Positions 54,921 through 64,000 are shown, counted from the first letter of the stretch. The stretch: DNA of 64,000 bases from Massilia sp. Root351 (GCF_001425045.1 NZ_LMDJ01000012.1:164527-228526), one strand, 5' to 3'. Translations and numbers: made by a program. Notes: generated from the sequence alone by a model not told the origin.

Positions 54921-55346
54921 ATGCATAGCACTACCCTACATACCGATAATCGCGCCGACGTCTCGGCAGCGCTGGCGCAGGACCGCTGGATCGTTGCCTG
55001 CCTGTGCGCCGCCTGGTGCGGCACCTGCGCCGGCTACCGCGCCACCTTCGACGAACTGGCCGCGCGCCATCCGGACAAATACTTCCTGTGGGTCGATATC
55101 GAAGACCATGCCGACGTGGTGGGCGACCTGGACGTGGAGAACTTCCCCACCCTGCTGATCCAGCGCCACGAGCATGTGGCCTTTTTCGGCACCATGCTGC
55201 CGGACCCGAACGTGGCGCACCGGCTGATCGTGGCGCAAGCCGGCATGGACGACGCCGAACTGGCGCGCTACGCGCAAAGCAGCGAGGAGCGCCGCCACTG
55301 GCAGCGCGACTGCAACTTGCGCGTGCTGCTCCCGGCGGCCGCCTGA
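54921..55346 (+). CDS. Thioredoxin-like protein
   Basis: The 141-residue protein has a thioredoxin fold with the active-site CGTC (CAAWCGTCAGYRATFDELA) and the cis-Pro loop ENFPTLLIQRH. The usual WCGPC is altered to WCGTC. It has no signal peptide, so it is probably cytoplasmic, with a reductase or disulfide-handling role. It is divergent from tsaB, with 66 bases between starts. Confidence 0.9.
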   Translation: MHSTTLHTDNRADVSAALAQDRWIVACLCAAWCGTCAGYRATFDELAARHPDKYFLWVDIEDHADVVGDLDVENFPTLLIQRHEHVAFFGTMLPDPNVAHRLIVAQAGMDDAELARYAQSSEERRHWQRDCNLRVLLPAAA

Positions 55347-55366
55347 ATCGGCGCTGAGGCCAGCGC

Positions 55367-57643
55367 CTACGCCAGCCTGAGCGGCAGGCTGCGCAAGCGC
55401 TGCCCGGTCAGCGCGAACACGGCGTTGGCCACCGCCGGCGCCACCGGCGGCACCGCGGGTTCTCCCATGCCTTCGGGCGGCTCGGCGCTCAGCATGATGA
55501 TGGTCTCCACTTTCGGCGCCTGGTCCATGCGCAGCACCGGGTACTGGTGGAAGTTGGTCTGCTCCACCTTGCCGTCCTTGATGGTGATCTCGCCGCCCAA
55601 CGCCGCCGACAGGCCGAACACCACCGACGACTCCACCTGCTGCGAAATGATGCCAGGGTTGACGGCGATGCCGCAGTCCACCGCGCACACCACGCGGTGC
55701 ACGACGATCTGCCTGTCCAGCACCGACACTTCCGCCACCTGCGCCACGATGGTGCCGAAGGACTGGTGCAAGGCCACGCCATGCGCGCGACCCGCCGGCG
55801 GCTGGCCAGCCTTGTCCACCGCCGCGTTCAGCACCGCCAGGTGGCGCGGATGGCGGTTTAGCAAGCCGCGCCGGAATCCCACCCCGCTCATGCCAGCCGC
55901 ATGCGCCAGCTCGTCGATGAAGCTCTCCTTGAAGAAGGCATTGTGCGCATGCCCCACCGAGCGGAAATAGCCGACCGGTACCGCGCTGTCGGCAATGATG
56001 TGGCGGATGCGCTGGTGCGGAATCTCGTACTGCATGTCGAACGCGCCCTCGGCGGTGGTCATGTCTGGCCCCAGGCCCGGCAGGCCCAGGCTGCGCTTGA
56101 GGTACTGGTGCCCGATCGAGGCGCTGACGGACTTGTTGTCCCAGGCCGAGATATTGCCGGCCGCGTCCAGGCTGGCGGCAAAGCGCGCCAGCGCGGCCGG
56201 GCGGTACACGTCGTGCGTGATGTCGTCCTCGCGCGACCAGATCAGCTGCACCGGCGCGCCGTTGCACTCCTTGGCCACCGCCACCGCCTGCGCGATGAAG
56301 TCCGCTTCCAGGCGCCGCCCGAAGCCGCCGCCCAGCATGGTCACCTCCAGCGTCACGTCGGCCGCTTTCACGCCCGCCACCTTGGCTGCGGTGTCGATCG
56401 CCAGCGTCGGCACCTGGGTCGATACCCACAGGCGCACCTTGCCGTCCCTGACCTGGGCGGTGCAGTTGAGCGGCTCCATGGCGGCGTGCGCCAGGAACGG
56501 CGCGCGGTACTCGGCCTTCACCGTCTTGAGCGTGCCTGTCGCCTCGGCCATGCCGTCCACCTCGTCCATGTCGCCCGCCGTGTAATACGCGTGGCCGTCC
56601 TCGTCGTCCAGCTGCTGCGCGAAGCGCTGGTACAGGTCGGCGCTCGACAGCTTGCCGTTCACGCCCTCCAGCCAGACCACCGGCAGCGCCGCGGCGGCCT
56701 GCCTGGCCTGCCAGTAGCGCGCAGCCACCACCGCCACGCCGGCCCCGGCGCCGGTCTTTTCGGCCAGCGCCGGCGAGAAGTCCACCACCCGCGACACGCC
56801 CGGCATCCTCAGGGCCGCCGCCGTGTCCACGCTGGCCACGGTGCCGCCTATCACCGGCGACATCTTCACCGCCGCGTACAGCATGCCCTCGGGCCGCACG
56901 TCCAGTCCGAAGACGGCGCTGCCGTCGCTCTTGGACGCCGAATCGCGGCGCAGCACGGCCGTGCCGATCAAGCGGAACTGGCCCACGGTCTTCAGCCGCA
57001 CTTCGCCCGGCGTCATGCCCGCCGCGGCGGCCACCAGGCTGCCGTAGCTGGCGCGCTTGCCGTTCGGGTGCCCGACATAGCCCGCTTCGGTGAAGCACTC
57101 GAGCGGGCGCACCTTCCACTGGCGCGCGGCCGCTTCGATCAGCAAGGCGCGCGCCGTGGCGCCGGCCTCGCGCATCGGCAGCCATAAGTCCTTCACGCTG
57201 GACGAATGGCCGGTCAGGTTGATGCCCAGCTCGCGCCCCACCTTGGCCACCAGCCACGAGGCCGCGCGCTTGCCACGGCTGTCATCGTCGGGATGGAACG
57301 GCAGGTTGTCCACCAGGGCGGCCACGTTGCCGTAGATCTTGTCGTTGGGCGCCTGCACCAGCTGCACCCAGCCGATCGGCACGTCCAGCTCCTCGGCCAG
57401 CAGCATCGGCAGCGCGGTGTGTACGCCCTGCCCCATTTCGCTGCGCGCCATCGCCACCGTCACGCTGTTGTCCGGCGCAATGGCGACCCAGCCGTTAAGC
57501 GCCACCGCGCCACTCGCGCCTGCCAGCGGCAGCGGCACCTTGCCGCGCACGCGCTGGCGCGCCGGCAGCGCCCCCCAGCCGAGCACCATGGCGCCCGCCA
57601 CCGCGGTGGCGCTCAGCAGAAAACGGCGGCGCGACAACTTCAT
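55367..57643 (-). CDS. Tat-exported molybdenum hydroxylase large subunit (IorB-like)
   Basis: The 758-residue protein begins with a twin-arginine signal (SRRRFLLSATAVAGAMVLG) and is a xanthine-dehydrogenase-family molybdopterin-binding subunit of the isoquinoline 1-oxidoreductase beta type: GQGVHTALPMLLAEELD, VTMLGGGFGRRLEADF, and the C-terminal CAVDCGIAVNPGIISQQVE. These enzymes hydroxylate aldehydes or N-heterocycles. The usual 2Fe-2S small subunit gene (IorA-like) is missing on both sides. It begins 22 bases after a GGDEF-EAL gene. Confidence 0.92.
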   Translation of the reverse strand: MKLSRRRFLLSATAVAGAMVLGWGALPARQRVRGKVPLPLAGASGAVALNGWVAIAPDNSVTVAMARSEMGQGVHTALPMLLAEELDVPIGWVQLVQAPNDKIYGNVAALVDNLPFHPDDDSRGKRAASWLVAKVGRELGINLTGHSSSVKDLWLPMREAGATARALLIEAAARQWKVRPLECFTEAGYVGHPNGKRASYGSLVAAAAGMTPGEVRLKTVGQFRLIGTAVLRRDSASKSDGSAVFGLDVRPEGMLYAAVKMSPVIGGTVASVDTAAALRMPGVSRVVDFSPALAEKTGAGAGVAVVAARYWQARQAAAALPVVWLEGVNGKLSSADLYQRFAQQLDDEDGHAYYTAGDMDEVDGMAEATGTLKTVKAEYRAPFLAHAAMEPLNCTAQVRDGKVRLWVSTQVPTLAIDTAAKVAGVKAADVTLEVTMLGGGFGRRLEADFIAQAVAVAKECNGAPVQLIWSREDDITHDVYRPAALARFAASLDAAGNISAWDNKSVSASIGHQYLKRSLGLPGLGPDMTTAEGAFDMQYEIPHQRIRHIIADSAVPVGYFRSVGHAHNAFFKESFIDELAHAAGMSGVGFRRGLLNRHPRHLAVLNAAVDKAGQPPAGRAHGVALHQSFGTIVAQVAEVSVLDRQIVVHRVVCAVDCGIAVNPGIISQQVESSVVFGLSAALGGEITIKDGKVEQTNFHQYPVLRMDQAPKVETIIMLSAEPPEGMGEPAVPPVAPAVANAVFALTGQRLRSLPLRLA

Positions 57644-57665
57644 ACAGTCCTTTCGAATGGGCGCA

Positions 57666-60600
57666 TCAGGACTTCCAGCGCTGCAGCAGGTCGTCCGGCA
57701 GCACCGGGCGGCTGTAGAAATAGCCCTGCGCCAGGTTGCAGCCGTGGCGCAGCAGGAAGGCGGCCTGCTCGTCGGTCTCCACGCCTTCGGCGATGACGGA
57801 CAAATTCATGCTCTTGCCGAGCTGGATGATGGCGATGGCGATCGCCTCGTCGTTGACATCGGTCGAAATGTCCTTGATGAAGGAGCGGTCGATTTTCAAG
57901 GTCTGCACCGGCATCTGCTTCAAGTAGGCCAGCGAGGAATAGCCGGTGCCGAAGTCGTCGATCGCCAGGCCCACGCCGATCGAGTGCAGGTCGTTGATAA
58001 AGACCAGCGCGTCGCCGGTGTTCATGATGACAGACTCGGTCACCTCCAGCTGCAGGCGGTGCGGCTCCAGCCCGGTCTCGCGCAGGATGTCCCCCACCAT
58101 CGAAGCGATGCTGCCGCGCTCGAACTGCTTGGCCGACAGGTTGACCGCCATCTTCGGCACCCACAGCCCGGCCTCCTGCCAGCGCACCATCTGCAGGCAG
58201 GCCTGGTACAGCACCCACTTGCCCAGCTGGTTGATGTAGCCGATATCCTCGGCCAGGGAAATGAAGCGGTTCGGCGGCACCAGGCCCAGTTCCGGGTGGT
58301 TCCAGCGCACCAGCGCCTCCACGCCCACCAGGCGACCGGTGTCGATTTCCACCTGCGGCTGGTAATTCAGGAACATCTCTTCTTTTTCCAGCGAGCGGCG
58401 CAGGAAGGTCTCCAGGCGCAGGCGCTCCACGCCCTCGCCCGACATGGACGGCGCGTAGAAGCGGTAGCCGTTGCGGCCGCGCGCCTTGGCCTGGTACATG
58501 GCCACGTCGGCGTTGCGGATCAGCATATTCAGGTCGGTGGCGTCGGCCGGGTACAGGCTGATGCCCACGCTGCAGGTGACGAACAGTTCGTGGCCGGCCA
58601 CCATGAAGGGCTGCTCGAACATGCCGACCAGTTTTTCGGCCACCAGGCTGGCGCCGTACTGGCAGTCCACATTCTCCAGCAGCACGATGAATTCGTCGCC
58701 GCCCAGGCGCGCCAGCGTGTCGCCGTCGCGCAGCTTGTCCTGCAGCGCCTCGGCCACCTGCTTGAGCAGCTCGTCGCCGATGTGGTGCCCCAGCGTGTCG
58801 TTGACGTTCTTGAAGCGGTCCAGGTCGATGAACAGCAGCGCCAGCTGCTCCTGCTCGCGCGCGGCGCGCTGCAGCGCGTGGTGCAGGCGGTCGTGGAACA
58901 GCAACCGGTTCGGCAAGGCGGTCAGCGGATCGTGGTGCGCCAGGTGGTCCAGCTTTTCCTGCGACTGCTTGACCAGCGTGATATCGCTGAACACGCACAC
59001 ATAGTGGGTGGTCAGGCCGTGGGTGTCGCGCACCGCGCTCACCGTCAGCCATTCCAGGTACAGCTCGCCCGTTTTGCGCAGGCTCCACAGCTCGCCGCGC
59101 CAGAAGCCGGTGGTTTCCAGCTCCTGCCACATGGCGTGGTAGAAGGTGTCCTCGTGGCGGCCGGAACGCGTCAGCGCGCGGTCCTGGCCCAGCGCTTCAG
59201 CCTCGCTGTAGCCGGTGATCTGCGTGAAGGCCGGATTCACGGCCACGATGATGCCCTGCGCATCGATCACCATCACGCCGTCGGCGATGTGCTCGAGCAC
59301 CGTGGCCGACAGGCGCAGCTTTTCCTCCGCTTCCTTGCGCGCGGTGACGTCGGCGTAGACCCAGATGCTGCCCTCGTTGGCGCGGCTCTGGTCGATGGCG
59401 CAGCCGCTCACCATGCACCAGAACAGCGTGCCGTCCTTGCGCCGGTAGTGGCGCTCTTCGCTGAAGTACTCGCCGGCCGACAGCGTGGGGTACTGGCGCG
59501 CGCCGGCCGACTCGAACTCGAACGCGGTGGGGAACACGATGGAGGTGGAGGCGCCGGCCATGGCGCCGGGCTCGTAGCCGAACAGTTCCTCGCAGCGCCG
59601 GTTGACCGAGACGATCTGGCGGTTGCGCACGAACATCACGCCGAACATCACGTTGTCCAGGATGGCGCTCTGCTCGGCCAGCAGCGCCTCGATGCGCATT
59701 TCATTGTGCTTGCGCTGGCTGATGTCGGAAATGATGCCGTCCACCCAGGGCGCGCTGTCGCCCCGCTCGGCCACCTGCGGCTGGCCGTTCTCGGCCACCC
59801 AGCGCTCGGTGCCGCTGGCGTCGGTGATGCGGTACTCGACCGAATACGGGCGGCCGTCGCGGATGGCCTGGGTCACCACGCGGCGCTGCATGCGGCGGTC
59901 CTCCGGGCAGATCAGGTTGGCCCAGGAATGGCTCGTGCTGCGCATGAACTGCGCGGCCGAGTAGCCGGAAATATCCTCGATGGCGTCGCTGACGAAGTCG
60001 ATCGGGCCGTCCGGGCGAAAGCGGAACACCGCGCCCGGCACCTGGGTCACGATGGTGCGGAAGCGCTCTTCGCGCTGGCCGATGTCCTCGAACAGGTGCT
60101 TGATCGCCACCCGCATCTGCTCCAGCTGGCCGGACAGGCGCCCCAGCTCGTCGCTGCCGGTCAGTTCCAGCCGGGTTTCAAAGTCGCCGTGCGACAGGCG
60201 GTCGGAAAAGCGCATCAGCTTGCGCAGCGGCTTGAGCAGGCGCTTGTTCAGGAACAGCACGATCAGCAGCAGCGACACGGTCAGCTGCGCGGCCAGCACG
60301 AACACATAGGACAGCTGCTTCTCGCGCAGCTCCTGCTGGCTGCGCGCGTCGTCCATCTCCACCACGATGCGGCCGATCTTCTCGCCGCGCACCAGGATTT
60401 CGCGTTCGGCGCGGTACACGTTGCCGGTCTGCCGGCGCGGCGACTGCACGTGCATGAACTGGGTTTCGGCCTGGCCGGTCACCTGCACCTGCAGCACCGA
60501 GCGGTCGCGCATCACCGACTCGACCAGCGAATGGGCCGATTCGGCATTCATATTCCATAGCGACTCCTGCATGCCCAGCGCCAGGATGTCGGCATTGCGC

Positions 60601-60785
60601 TGCAGCGATTCGTTCAGGGCCATCTTGGCCGACTGCTGCTCGTGCACGCCGATCAGCAGATAGCTGCCGATGATGGCAGGTATCACAAGGCCGCCAAAAA
60701 CCACCAGCAGCAGCGCGCCGTAGATGGAAAGGCCGTACAGCGCGCTCAGACGGGAACGCATCCTTCTGTATAAAGAACTAATCAT
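57666..60785 (-). CDS. Membrane PAS-GGDEF-EAL protein (c-di-GMP synthesis and breakdown)
   Basis: The 1039-residue protein has two membrane helices (about 18-47 and 148-170) around a periplasmic sensor of about 100 residues, a HAMP linker, three PAS domains (about 240-605), a GGDEF domain with the active motif ARLGGDEFIVLLENVD (about 715-730) and an EAL domain with GVEALVRWNHPELG and DDFGTGYSSLAYLKQMP. Both catalytic motifs are intact, so it could make and degrade c-di-GMP. It is on the same strand as the molybdenum hydroxylase gene it precedes. Confidence 0.95.
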   Translation of the reverse strand: MISSLYRRMRSRLSALYGLSIYGALLLVVFGGLVIPAIIGSYLLIGVHEQQSAKMALNESLQRNADILALGMQESLWNMNAESAHSLVESVMRDRSVLQVQVTGQAETQFMHVQSPRRQTGNVYRAEREILVRGEKIGRIVVEMDDARSQQELREKQLSYVFVLAAQLTVSLLLIVLFLNKRLLKPLRKLMRFSDRLSHGDFETRLELTGSDELGRLSGQLEQMRVAIKHLFEDIGQREERFRTIVTQVPGAVFRFRPDGPIDFVSDAIEDISGYSAAQFMRSTSHSWANLICPEDRRMQRRVVTQAIRDGRPYSVEYRITDASGTERWVAENGQPQVAERGDSAPWVDGIISDISQRKHNEMRIEALLAEQSAILDNVMFGVMFVRNRQIVSVNRRCEELFGYEPGAMAGASTSIVFPTAFEFESAGARQYPTLSAGEYFSEERHYRRKDGTLFWCMVSGCAIDQSRANEGSIWVYADVTARKEAEEKLRLSATVLEHIADGVMVIDAQGIIVAVNPAFTQITGYSEAEALGQDRALTRSGRHEDTFYHAMWQELETTGFWRGELWSLRKTGELYLEWLTVSAVRDTHGLTTHYVCVFSDITLVKQSQEKLDHLAHHDPLTALPNRLLFHDRLHHALQRAAREQEQLALLFIDLDRFKNVNDTLGHHIGDELLKQVAEALQDKLRDGDTLARLGGDEFIVLLENVDCQYGASLVAEKLVGMFEQPFMVAGHELFVTCSVGISLYPADATDLNMLIRNADVAMYQAKARGRNGYRFYAPSMSGEGVERLRLETFLRRSLEKEEMFLNYQPQVEIDTGRLVGVEALVRWNHPELGLVPPNRFISLAEDIGYINQLGKWVLYQACLQMVRWQEAGLWVPKMAVNLSAKQFERGSIASMVGDILRETGLEPHRLQLEVTESVIMNTGDALVFINDLHSIGVGLAIDDFGTGYSSLAYLKQMPVQTLKIDRSFIKDISTDVNDEAIAIAIIQLGKSMNLSVIAEGVETDEQAAFLLRHGCNLAQGYFYSRPVLPDDLLQRWKS

Positions 60786-60961
60786 TCACCACGGGACTTG
60801 GGGCCAGCGCGTGTCGGCGCATTCAGGAATTTTTCAATTGCAACAATTATGCACGCAAACAAGCGTGTGCGTCACCAGATTACACGGTGGCGCAGCTATC
60901 GGCGCCAGCAAGAATGCGACAAGCTTGCTATCATCGCCACTCTTTCAACGAGGAGCCCGCA

Positions 60962-61468
60962 ATGACTTTTAATACCTACACCGCATCCATCCCAGTGTTC
61001 AAGCAGATCCTGAACAGTCTGCTGGCCATCCTCGACAAGGCCGAAGCCCATGTGACCGACAAAAAACTGGACGCCAACGCCCTGTTGCAATTCCGCCTGT
61101 TCCCGGACATGCTGCCGTTCTCGCGCCAGATCCAGATCGCCACCGACTTCGCCAAGGGCGCCGGCGCGCGCCTGGCCGGCCAGGAAGTGCCGCCGTATGA
61201 GGACACCGAAAAAACCTTCGCCGAGCTGAAAGCGCGCATCGCCAAGACCATCGCCTTCCTGGAAGGCCTGGACGCGGCCGATTTCGGCGGCGCCGAAGAC
61301 CGCGCCATCACCACCGGCAGCGGTGAAAAGACCAAGCACTTCACCGGCACCACCTACCTGCTGCACTACGCGTTGCCGCACTTCTTCTTCCACGCCACCA
61401 CCGCCTACGACATCCTGCGCCACAATGGCCTGGAAATCGGCAAGAAGGACTTCATCGGCAGCTACTGA
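60962..61468 (+). CDS. DUF1993 family protein
   Basis: The 168-residue helical protein starts MTFNTYTASIPVFKQILNSL and has FPDMLPFSRQIQIATDFAKG and the histidine-rich end LLHYALPHFFFHATTAYDILRHNG, which fit the DUF1993 family related to DinB-like four-helix bundles. The histidines may bind metal. GAGGAG lies before the ATG. It stands alone. Confidence 0.85.
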   Translation: MTFNTYTASIPVFKQILNSLLAILDKAEAHVTDKKLDANALLQFRLFPDMLPFSRQIQIATDFAKGAGARLAGQEVPPYEDTEKTFAELKARIAKTIAFLEGLDAADFGGAEDRAITTGSGEKTKHFTGTTYLLHYALPHFFFHATTAYDILRHNGLEIGKKDFIGSY

Positions 61469-61567
61469 TCGCCGCCGCGCCGCGCGCCGAACGGTGCGCG
61501 CGGCCTGTCTTGCCGCATGATATGGTTGCCGATATTATAATTATCCGACAACCATTGCGCGAGCATC

Positions 61568-62197
61568 ATGACAACCCACCTCCTCATCAACGAGCCCGGC
61601 GCGCCGCAAGGCGCCGGCGCCCGCACCAGTTTCGGCGGCCTGCCCAGCGTGCCGGCCGGTTTTGCCTGGCCGGTCTGCAAGGAATGCGCTGGCCACATGC
61701 AATTCCTCGGCCAGCTGCGCACCAACCACCCTGGCTCGCGGCGCGACCAACTGCTGCTGCTCTTCAAGTGCGATAACGATCCCGGCTGCTGCGATGAATG
61801 GGAAGCAGACAGCGGCGGCAACGCCGTCGTGGCGGTCCCGTCCGACGCCAGCCTGAGCCTGGCAGCCCCGCCTGCTGGCGGCGAAACCGTGCGCGCCACC
61901 CACCACGGCGCGCGGCTGGACACGCTGGACGGCGACTACGATGCGGCGCGCGATGCCTGGGATACCGGCGGCCGGCGCGGGCGCGACATCCTGGGCCAGC
62001 TGGGAGGCCAGCCCAGCTGGATCCAGGGCGAAGAGGTACCGCTGTGCAACGATTGTGGCAAGGAAATGGAATTCGTCGCGCAACTCGAGGAAGGCCCGGA
62101 CCACCAGACCAGCATGAATTTCTGCGGCGGCGGCTGCGCCTACGTGTTCGCCTGCGGCTGCTCGCCGGCATCGGCCAAGATGGTGATACAGGCCTGA
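61568..62197 (+). CDS. Cys-rich protein of the DUF1963/YwqG-like type
   Basis: The 209-residue protein has several CxxC-like pairs (CKECAGHM, DPGCCDEW, CNDCGKEM and a C-terminal FCGGGCAYVFACGC) that likely bind zinc or other metal. The segments GGLPSVPAGFAWP and GGQPSWIQGEEVPLC suggest YwqG/DUF1963-like proteins, whose function is poorly known. It is a single-gene unit convergent with the DUF1289 gene. Confidence 0.75.
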   Translation: MTTHLLINEPGAPQGAGARTSFGGLPSVPAGFAWPVCKECAGHMQFLGQLRTNHPGSRRDQLLLLFKCDNDPGCCDEWEADSGGNAVVAVPSDASLSLAAPPAGGETVRATHHGARLDTLDGDYDAARDAWDTGGRRGRDILGQLGGQPSWIQGEEVPLCNDCGKEMEFVAQLEEGPDHQTSMNFCGGGCAYVFACGCSPASAKMVIQA

Positions 62198-62200
62198 GGC

Positions 62201-62224
62201 AGGACCGGGACGGCGCCCGGTCCT
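62201..62224. terminator. Hairpin between convergent genes
   Basis: AGGACCGGG (62201-62209) and CCCGGTCCT (62216-62224) form a perfect 9-bp stem around ACGGCG, overlapping the stop codon of the DUF1289 gene. No T-tract follows. Confidence 0.5.
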
Positions 62225-62469
62225 CAGGTATTGCGGCGCGGGTAGCCCTGCGCCGTGATGCGCTGCCACACCGCTTCTTTTTCCGTCGCCGACATCGAGA
62301 CCCAGTGCGCCACCTCTATATAAGTGCGTCCGCAGCCGCGGCAGATGTCGTCGAAGGTGGTGGAACAGACGGCCACGCAGGGCGTGTCCGGGCGCTGGGC
62401 CGGCGGCACGGACGGCGTTGCCGCCTCGTGCACCGCCGCCGCCATGCGCTTCAGTTCCAGCTCCGTCAT
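62224..62469 (-). CDS. DUF1289 domain protein
   Basis: The 81-residue protein has the DUF1289 cysteine pattern: TPCVAVCSTTFDDICRGCGRT, four cysteines that probably hold zinc or an Fe-S cluster, followed by EVAHWVSMSATEKEAVW. Its function is unknown. Its ATG overlaps the end of the DUF1415 gene by four bases, so they are translationally coupled. Confidence 0.92.
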   Translation of the reverse strand: MTELELKRMAAAVHEAATPSVPPAQRPDTPCVAVCSTTFDDICRGCGRTYIEVAHWVSMSATEKEAVWQRITAQGYPRRNT

Positions 62470-63041
62470 CCCTTCACCTGTTGCTTCGGATCGAGATCCA
62501 GCGCGTCCCAGCCTTCATGGCCCAGCTGCTGCATGGTTTCGATATTCTTCTCGAAAATGTCTTCCGCTTCCGGGAAGGCTTGCACCGCGCGGTCCACGCT
62601 GTCCTCGCGCAGCAGGTGCAAGGTCGGATACGGCGAGCGGTTGGTGTAGTTGTCGATATCGTTCTTGTCCGAGTCGGCGAACTGGTAGTCCGGGTGGAAG
62701 CTGGCCACCTGCAGGATGCCGTTCAGGTCCATTTCCTCCAGCGCCGCGTCGACCACGTCCAGGAAGTCGTTATAGTCCTCGAAGTCGTTCAGCACCTGCG
62801 GGTGCATGATCAGCGTGGTGTCCACCTTTTCCGGGCTCGCCTCGGCCAGCAATTCCAGTTCCGCCATCAGCACGTCCATCAGCTCTTCGGGAGTGGCGGC
62901 GTCCGTGACCACGTAGCGGATCTGGTTCTTGATGTGCACCGCCTTGGCGAAGGGGCACAGGTTGAGGCCGATAACGGCCTTCTCCAGCCATTTCTGGGTC
63001 AGGGCGATAACGGCGTCGTGGTCGGCGATGGGCTTGCTCAT
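62466..63041 (-). CDS. DUF1415 family protein
   Basis: The 191-residue protein shows the DUF1415 pattern: WLEKAVIGLNLCPFAKAVH near the N-terminus and VASFHPDYQFADSDKNDIDNYTNRSPYPTL (residues about 117-146), with the conserved NRSPYP motif. It has no signal peptide. The function is unknown. It is the first gene of a two-gene unit with the DUF1289 gene, which is common in betaproteobacteria. Confidence 0.92.
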   Translation of the reverse strand: MSKPIADHDAVIALTQKWLEKAVIGLNLCPFAKAVHIKNQIRYVVTDAATPEELMDVLMAELELLAEASPEKVDTTLIMHPQVLNDFEDYNDFLDVVDAALEEMDLNGILQVASFHPDYQFADSDKNDIDNYTNRSPYPTLHLLREDSVDRAVQAFPEAEDIFEKNIETMQQLGHEGWDALDLDPKQQVKG

Positions 63042-63259
63042 AAGGTCTTTCCTTGTAAATGCTTGCGGCGAGGGCGCATTGTACGCACTCCGGCAAAATG
63101 CCGTCTACTTCCGTCAACTTCGATATATATGCAGACATCATTACATCAAAGAAACTGTCATCCGGACGACATATTTCTTGACTCAGCAGCGCCAACCTAC
63201 GTACACTGCCCCATTATTCACGGTTCGTTTGTGTTTCTCGACGACAACAACGGAATACT

Positions 63260-64000
63260 ATGCAAGCACGAATCAACACATCCTTGCTGGCCGCGCTGAT
63301 TGCCCTGGCGCCCACGGTCAGCCAGGCAGTCGACGGCGCCTCCGCAGCGGCGGCGGCCGCGGCCGCAAACCTGCCGCCGCCATTGCCCCTGATCCCGCTG
63401 TCCACGCCTGCCACGGCCAAGCTGCCGACCACCGAACTGCTCCCCGCCTCCAAAGTCATCGCCAAGCCTGCGGTCAGCGAAGATGCCTTCAAGGAAACCG
63501 ACGTCTGGGGCCGCATCCGCACCGGTTACGCCATTCCCGATCTTAACAACGAGCTGGTGCAGAAGCACGTCAACTGGTACAGCGCCCGCCCGGACCACAT
63601 GGCCCGCACCACCCAGCGCGCCTCGCGCTACCTGTTCCACGTGGTCACCGAGCTGGAAAAACGCGGCATGCCGACCGAACTGGCGCTGCTGCCCTTCATC
63701 GAATCGGCGTTCAACCCGCAAGCCCTGTCCAGCGCCAACGCGGCCGGCATGTGGCAGTTCGTGCCGGGCACCGGGCGCGACTACAACCTGAAGCAGGACG
63801 CCTTCAAGGACGAACGGCGCGGCATCCTGGCCTCGACCGACGCCGCCCTCAGCTATCTGCAGCGCCTGTACGACATGTTCGGCGACTGGCAGCTGGCCCT
63901 GGCCGCCTACAACTGGGGCGAAGGCAATGTGCAGAAAGCCATCAAGCGCAACCAGGCGGCCGGCAAGCCGACCGATTTCGAGAGCCTGGCCGAGCATATG
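63260..64000 (+). CDS. mltD: Membrane-bound lytic murein transglycosylase (MltD-like), cut by window end
   Basis: The 247 residues present have a signal peptide (NTSLLAALIALAPTVSQA), an Ala/Pro-rich linker, and an SLT domain with the catalytic Glu in LLPFIESAFNPQALSSANAAG, then MWQFVPGTGRDYNLKQ and AAYNWGEGNVQKAIKRN. Lytic transglycosylases cleave the glycan strand of peptidoglycan. MltD-type proteins usually carry C-terminal LysM repeats, which would lie beyond 64000. The gene is truncated by the end of the window, not by a mutation. Confidence 0.92.
   Translation, partial: MQARINTSLLAALIALAPTVSQAVDGASAAAAAAAANLPPPLPLIPLSTPATAKLPTTELLPASKVIAKPAVSEDAFKETDVWGRIRTGYAIPDLNNELVQKHVNWYSARPDHMARTTQRASRYLFHVVTELEKRGMPTELALLPFIESAFNPQALSSANAAGMWQFVPGTGRDYNLKQDAFKDERRGILASTDAALSYLQRLYDMFGDWQLALAAYNWGEGNVQKAIKRNQAAGKPTDFESLAEHM

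Noticed and set aside
57339-60560. Long plus-strand frame opposite the GGDEF-EAL gene
   Set aside because: Same kind of antisense shadow; the minus-strand gene has complete PAS, GGDEF and EAL motifs.

Overview
The window is a stretch of chromosome from a GC-rich betaproteobacterium, most likely family Oxalobacteraceae (Massilia, Duganella, Pseudoduganella or a close relative). The inference rests on the protein families, a phasin that implies polyhydroxyalkanoate granules, beta/gamma-type LexA and Pho boxes, and gene neighbourhoods such as glmM-folP-ftsH-rlmE, greA-carB-carA, tsaB-rimI-udg and pstSCAB-phoUBR. No database search was possible. There is no rRNA operon, IS element, prophage or CRISPR array. 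Almost every base is in a gene or a short regulatory gap, and no gene-free gap exceeds about 300 bp apart from the tRNA region at 20.1-20.5 kb.

Layout. 0-6.3 kb: a LysR regulator divergent from an oxidoreductase, a qorB-like quinone reductase divergent from its HxlR regulator with a clear operator, a GAF histidine kinase with a degenerate receiver domain, a small secreted protein and a phasin. 6.3-10.3 kb: a LexA box in front of a two-gene DNA-repair operon, a FAN1-like VRR-NUC nuclease followed by a fusion of a Cas4/RecB-type nuclease domain to an XPD/DinG-type Fe-S helicase. 10.3-14.2 kb (minus strand): a LytS/LytTR two-component system in one operon with two LiaF/DUF5668 membrane proteins. 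14.5-20.1 kb: a LysR regulator divergent from a periplasmic asparaginase, then a more AT-rich patch with a solute-binding protein and an unrecognised His-rich membrane protein, followed by an orphan cytosolic kinase. 20.2-20.5 kb: tRNA-Arg(UCU) and tRNA-Pro(UGG). 20.5-31.6 kb: housekeeping genes glmM, folP, ftsH, rlmE, yhbY, a DUF4149 gene, greA, carB and carA.

31.8-33.0 kb: an Rpn-family nuclease gene with a tandem 12-bp (four-residue) repeat and a well-placed in-frame internal start, which fits the gene-within-gene toxin/antitoxin pattern known for Rpn anti-phage proteins. 33-34.5 kb: a GlcG-like protein and a patatin lipoprotein. 34.5-44.2 kb: the complete phosphate regulon pstSCAB-phoU-phoB-phoR, divergent from ppk-sixA, with Pho boxes facing both ways and hairpins between pstS and pstC. 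44.3-50 kb: a polyamine-binding protein, an atypical FliD, a PilZ protein, radA and alr. 50-55.4 kb: lplT, then tsaB-rimI-udg-DUF1853 and a thioredoxin-like protein. 55.4-64 kb: a Tat-exported molybdenum hydroxylase large subunit without its Fe-S partner, a large PAS-GGDEF-EAL protein, four small conserved genes of unknown function, and a lytic transglycosylase cut off by the window end.

The two loci most worth following up are the SOS-type nuclease/helicase operon at 6.3-10.3 kb and the Rpn gene-within-gene at 31.8-33.0 kb.
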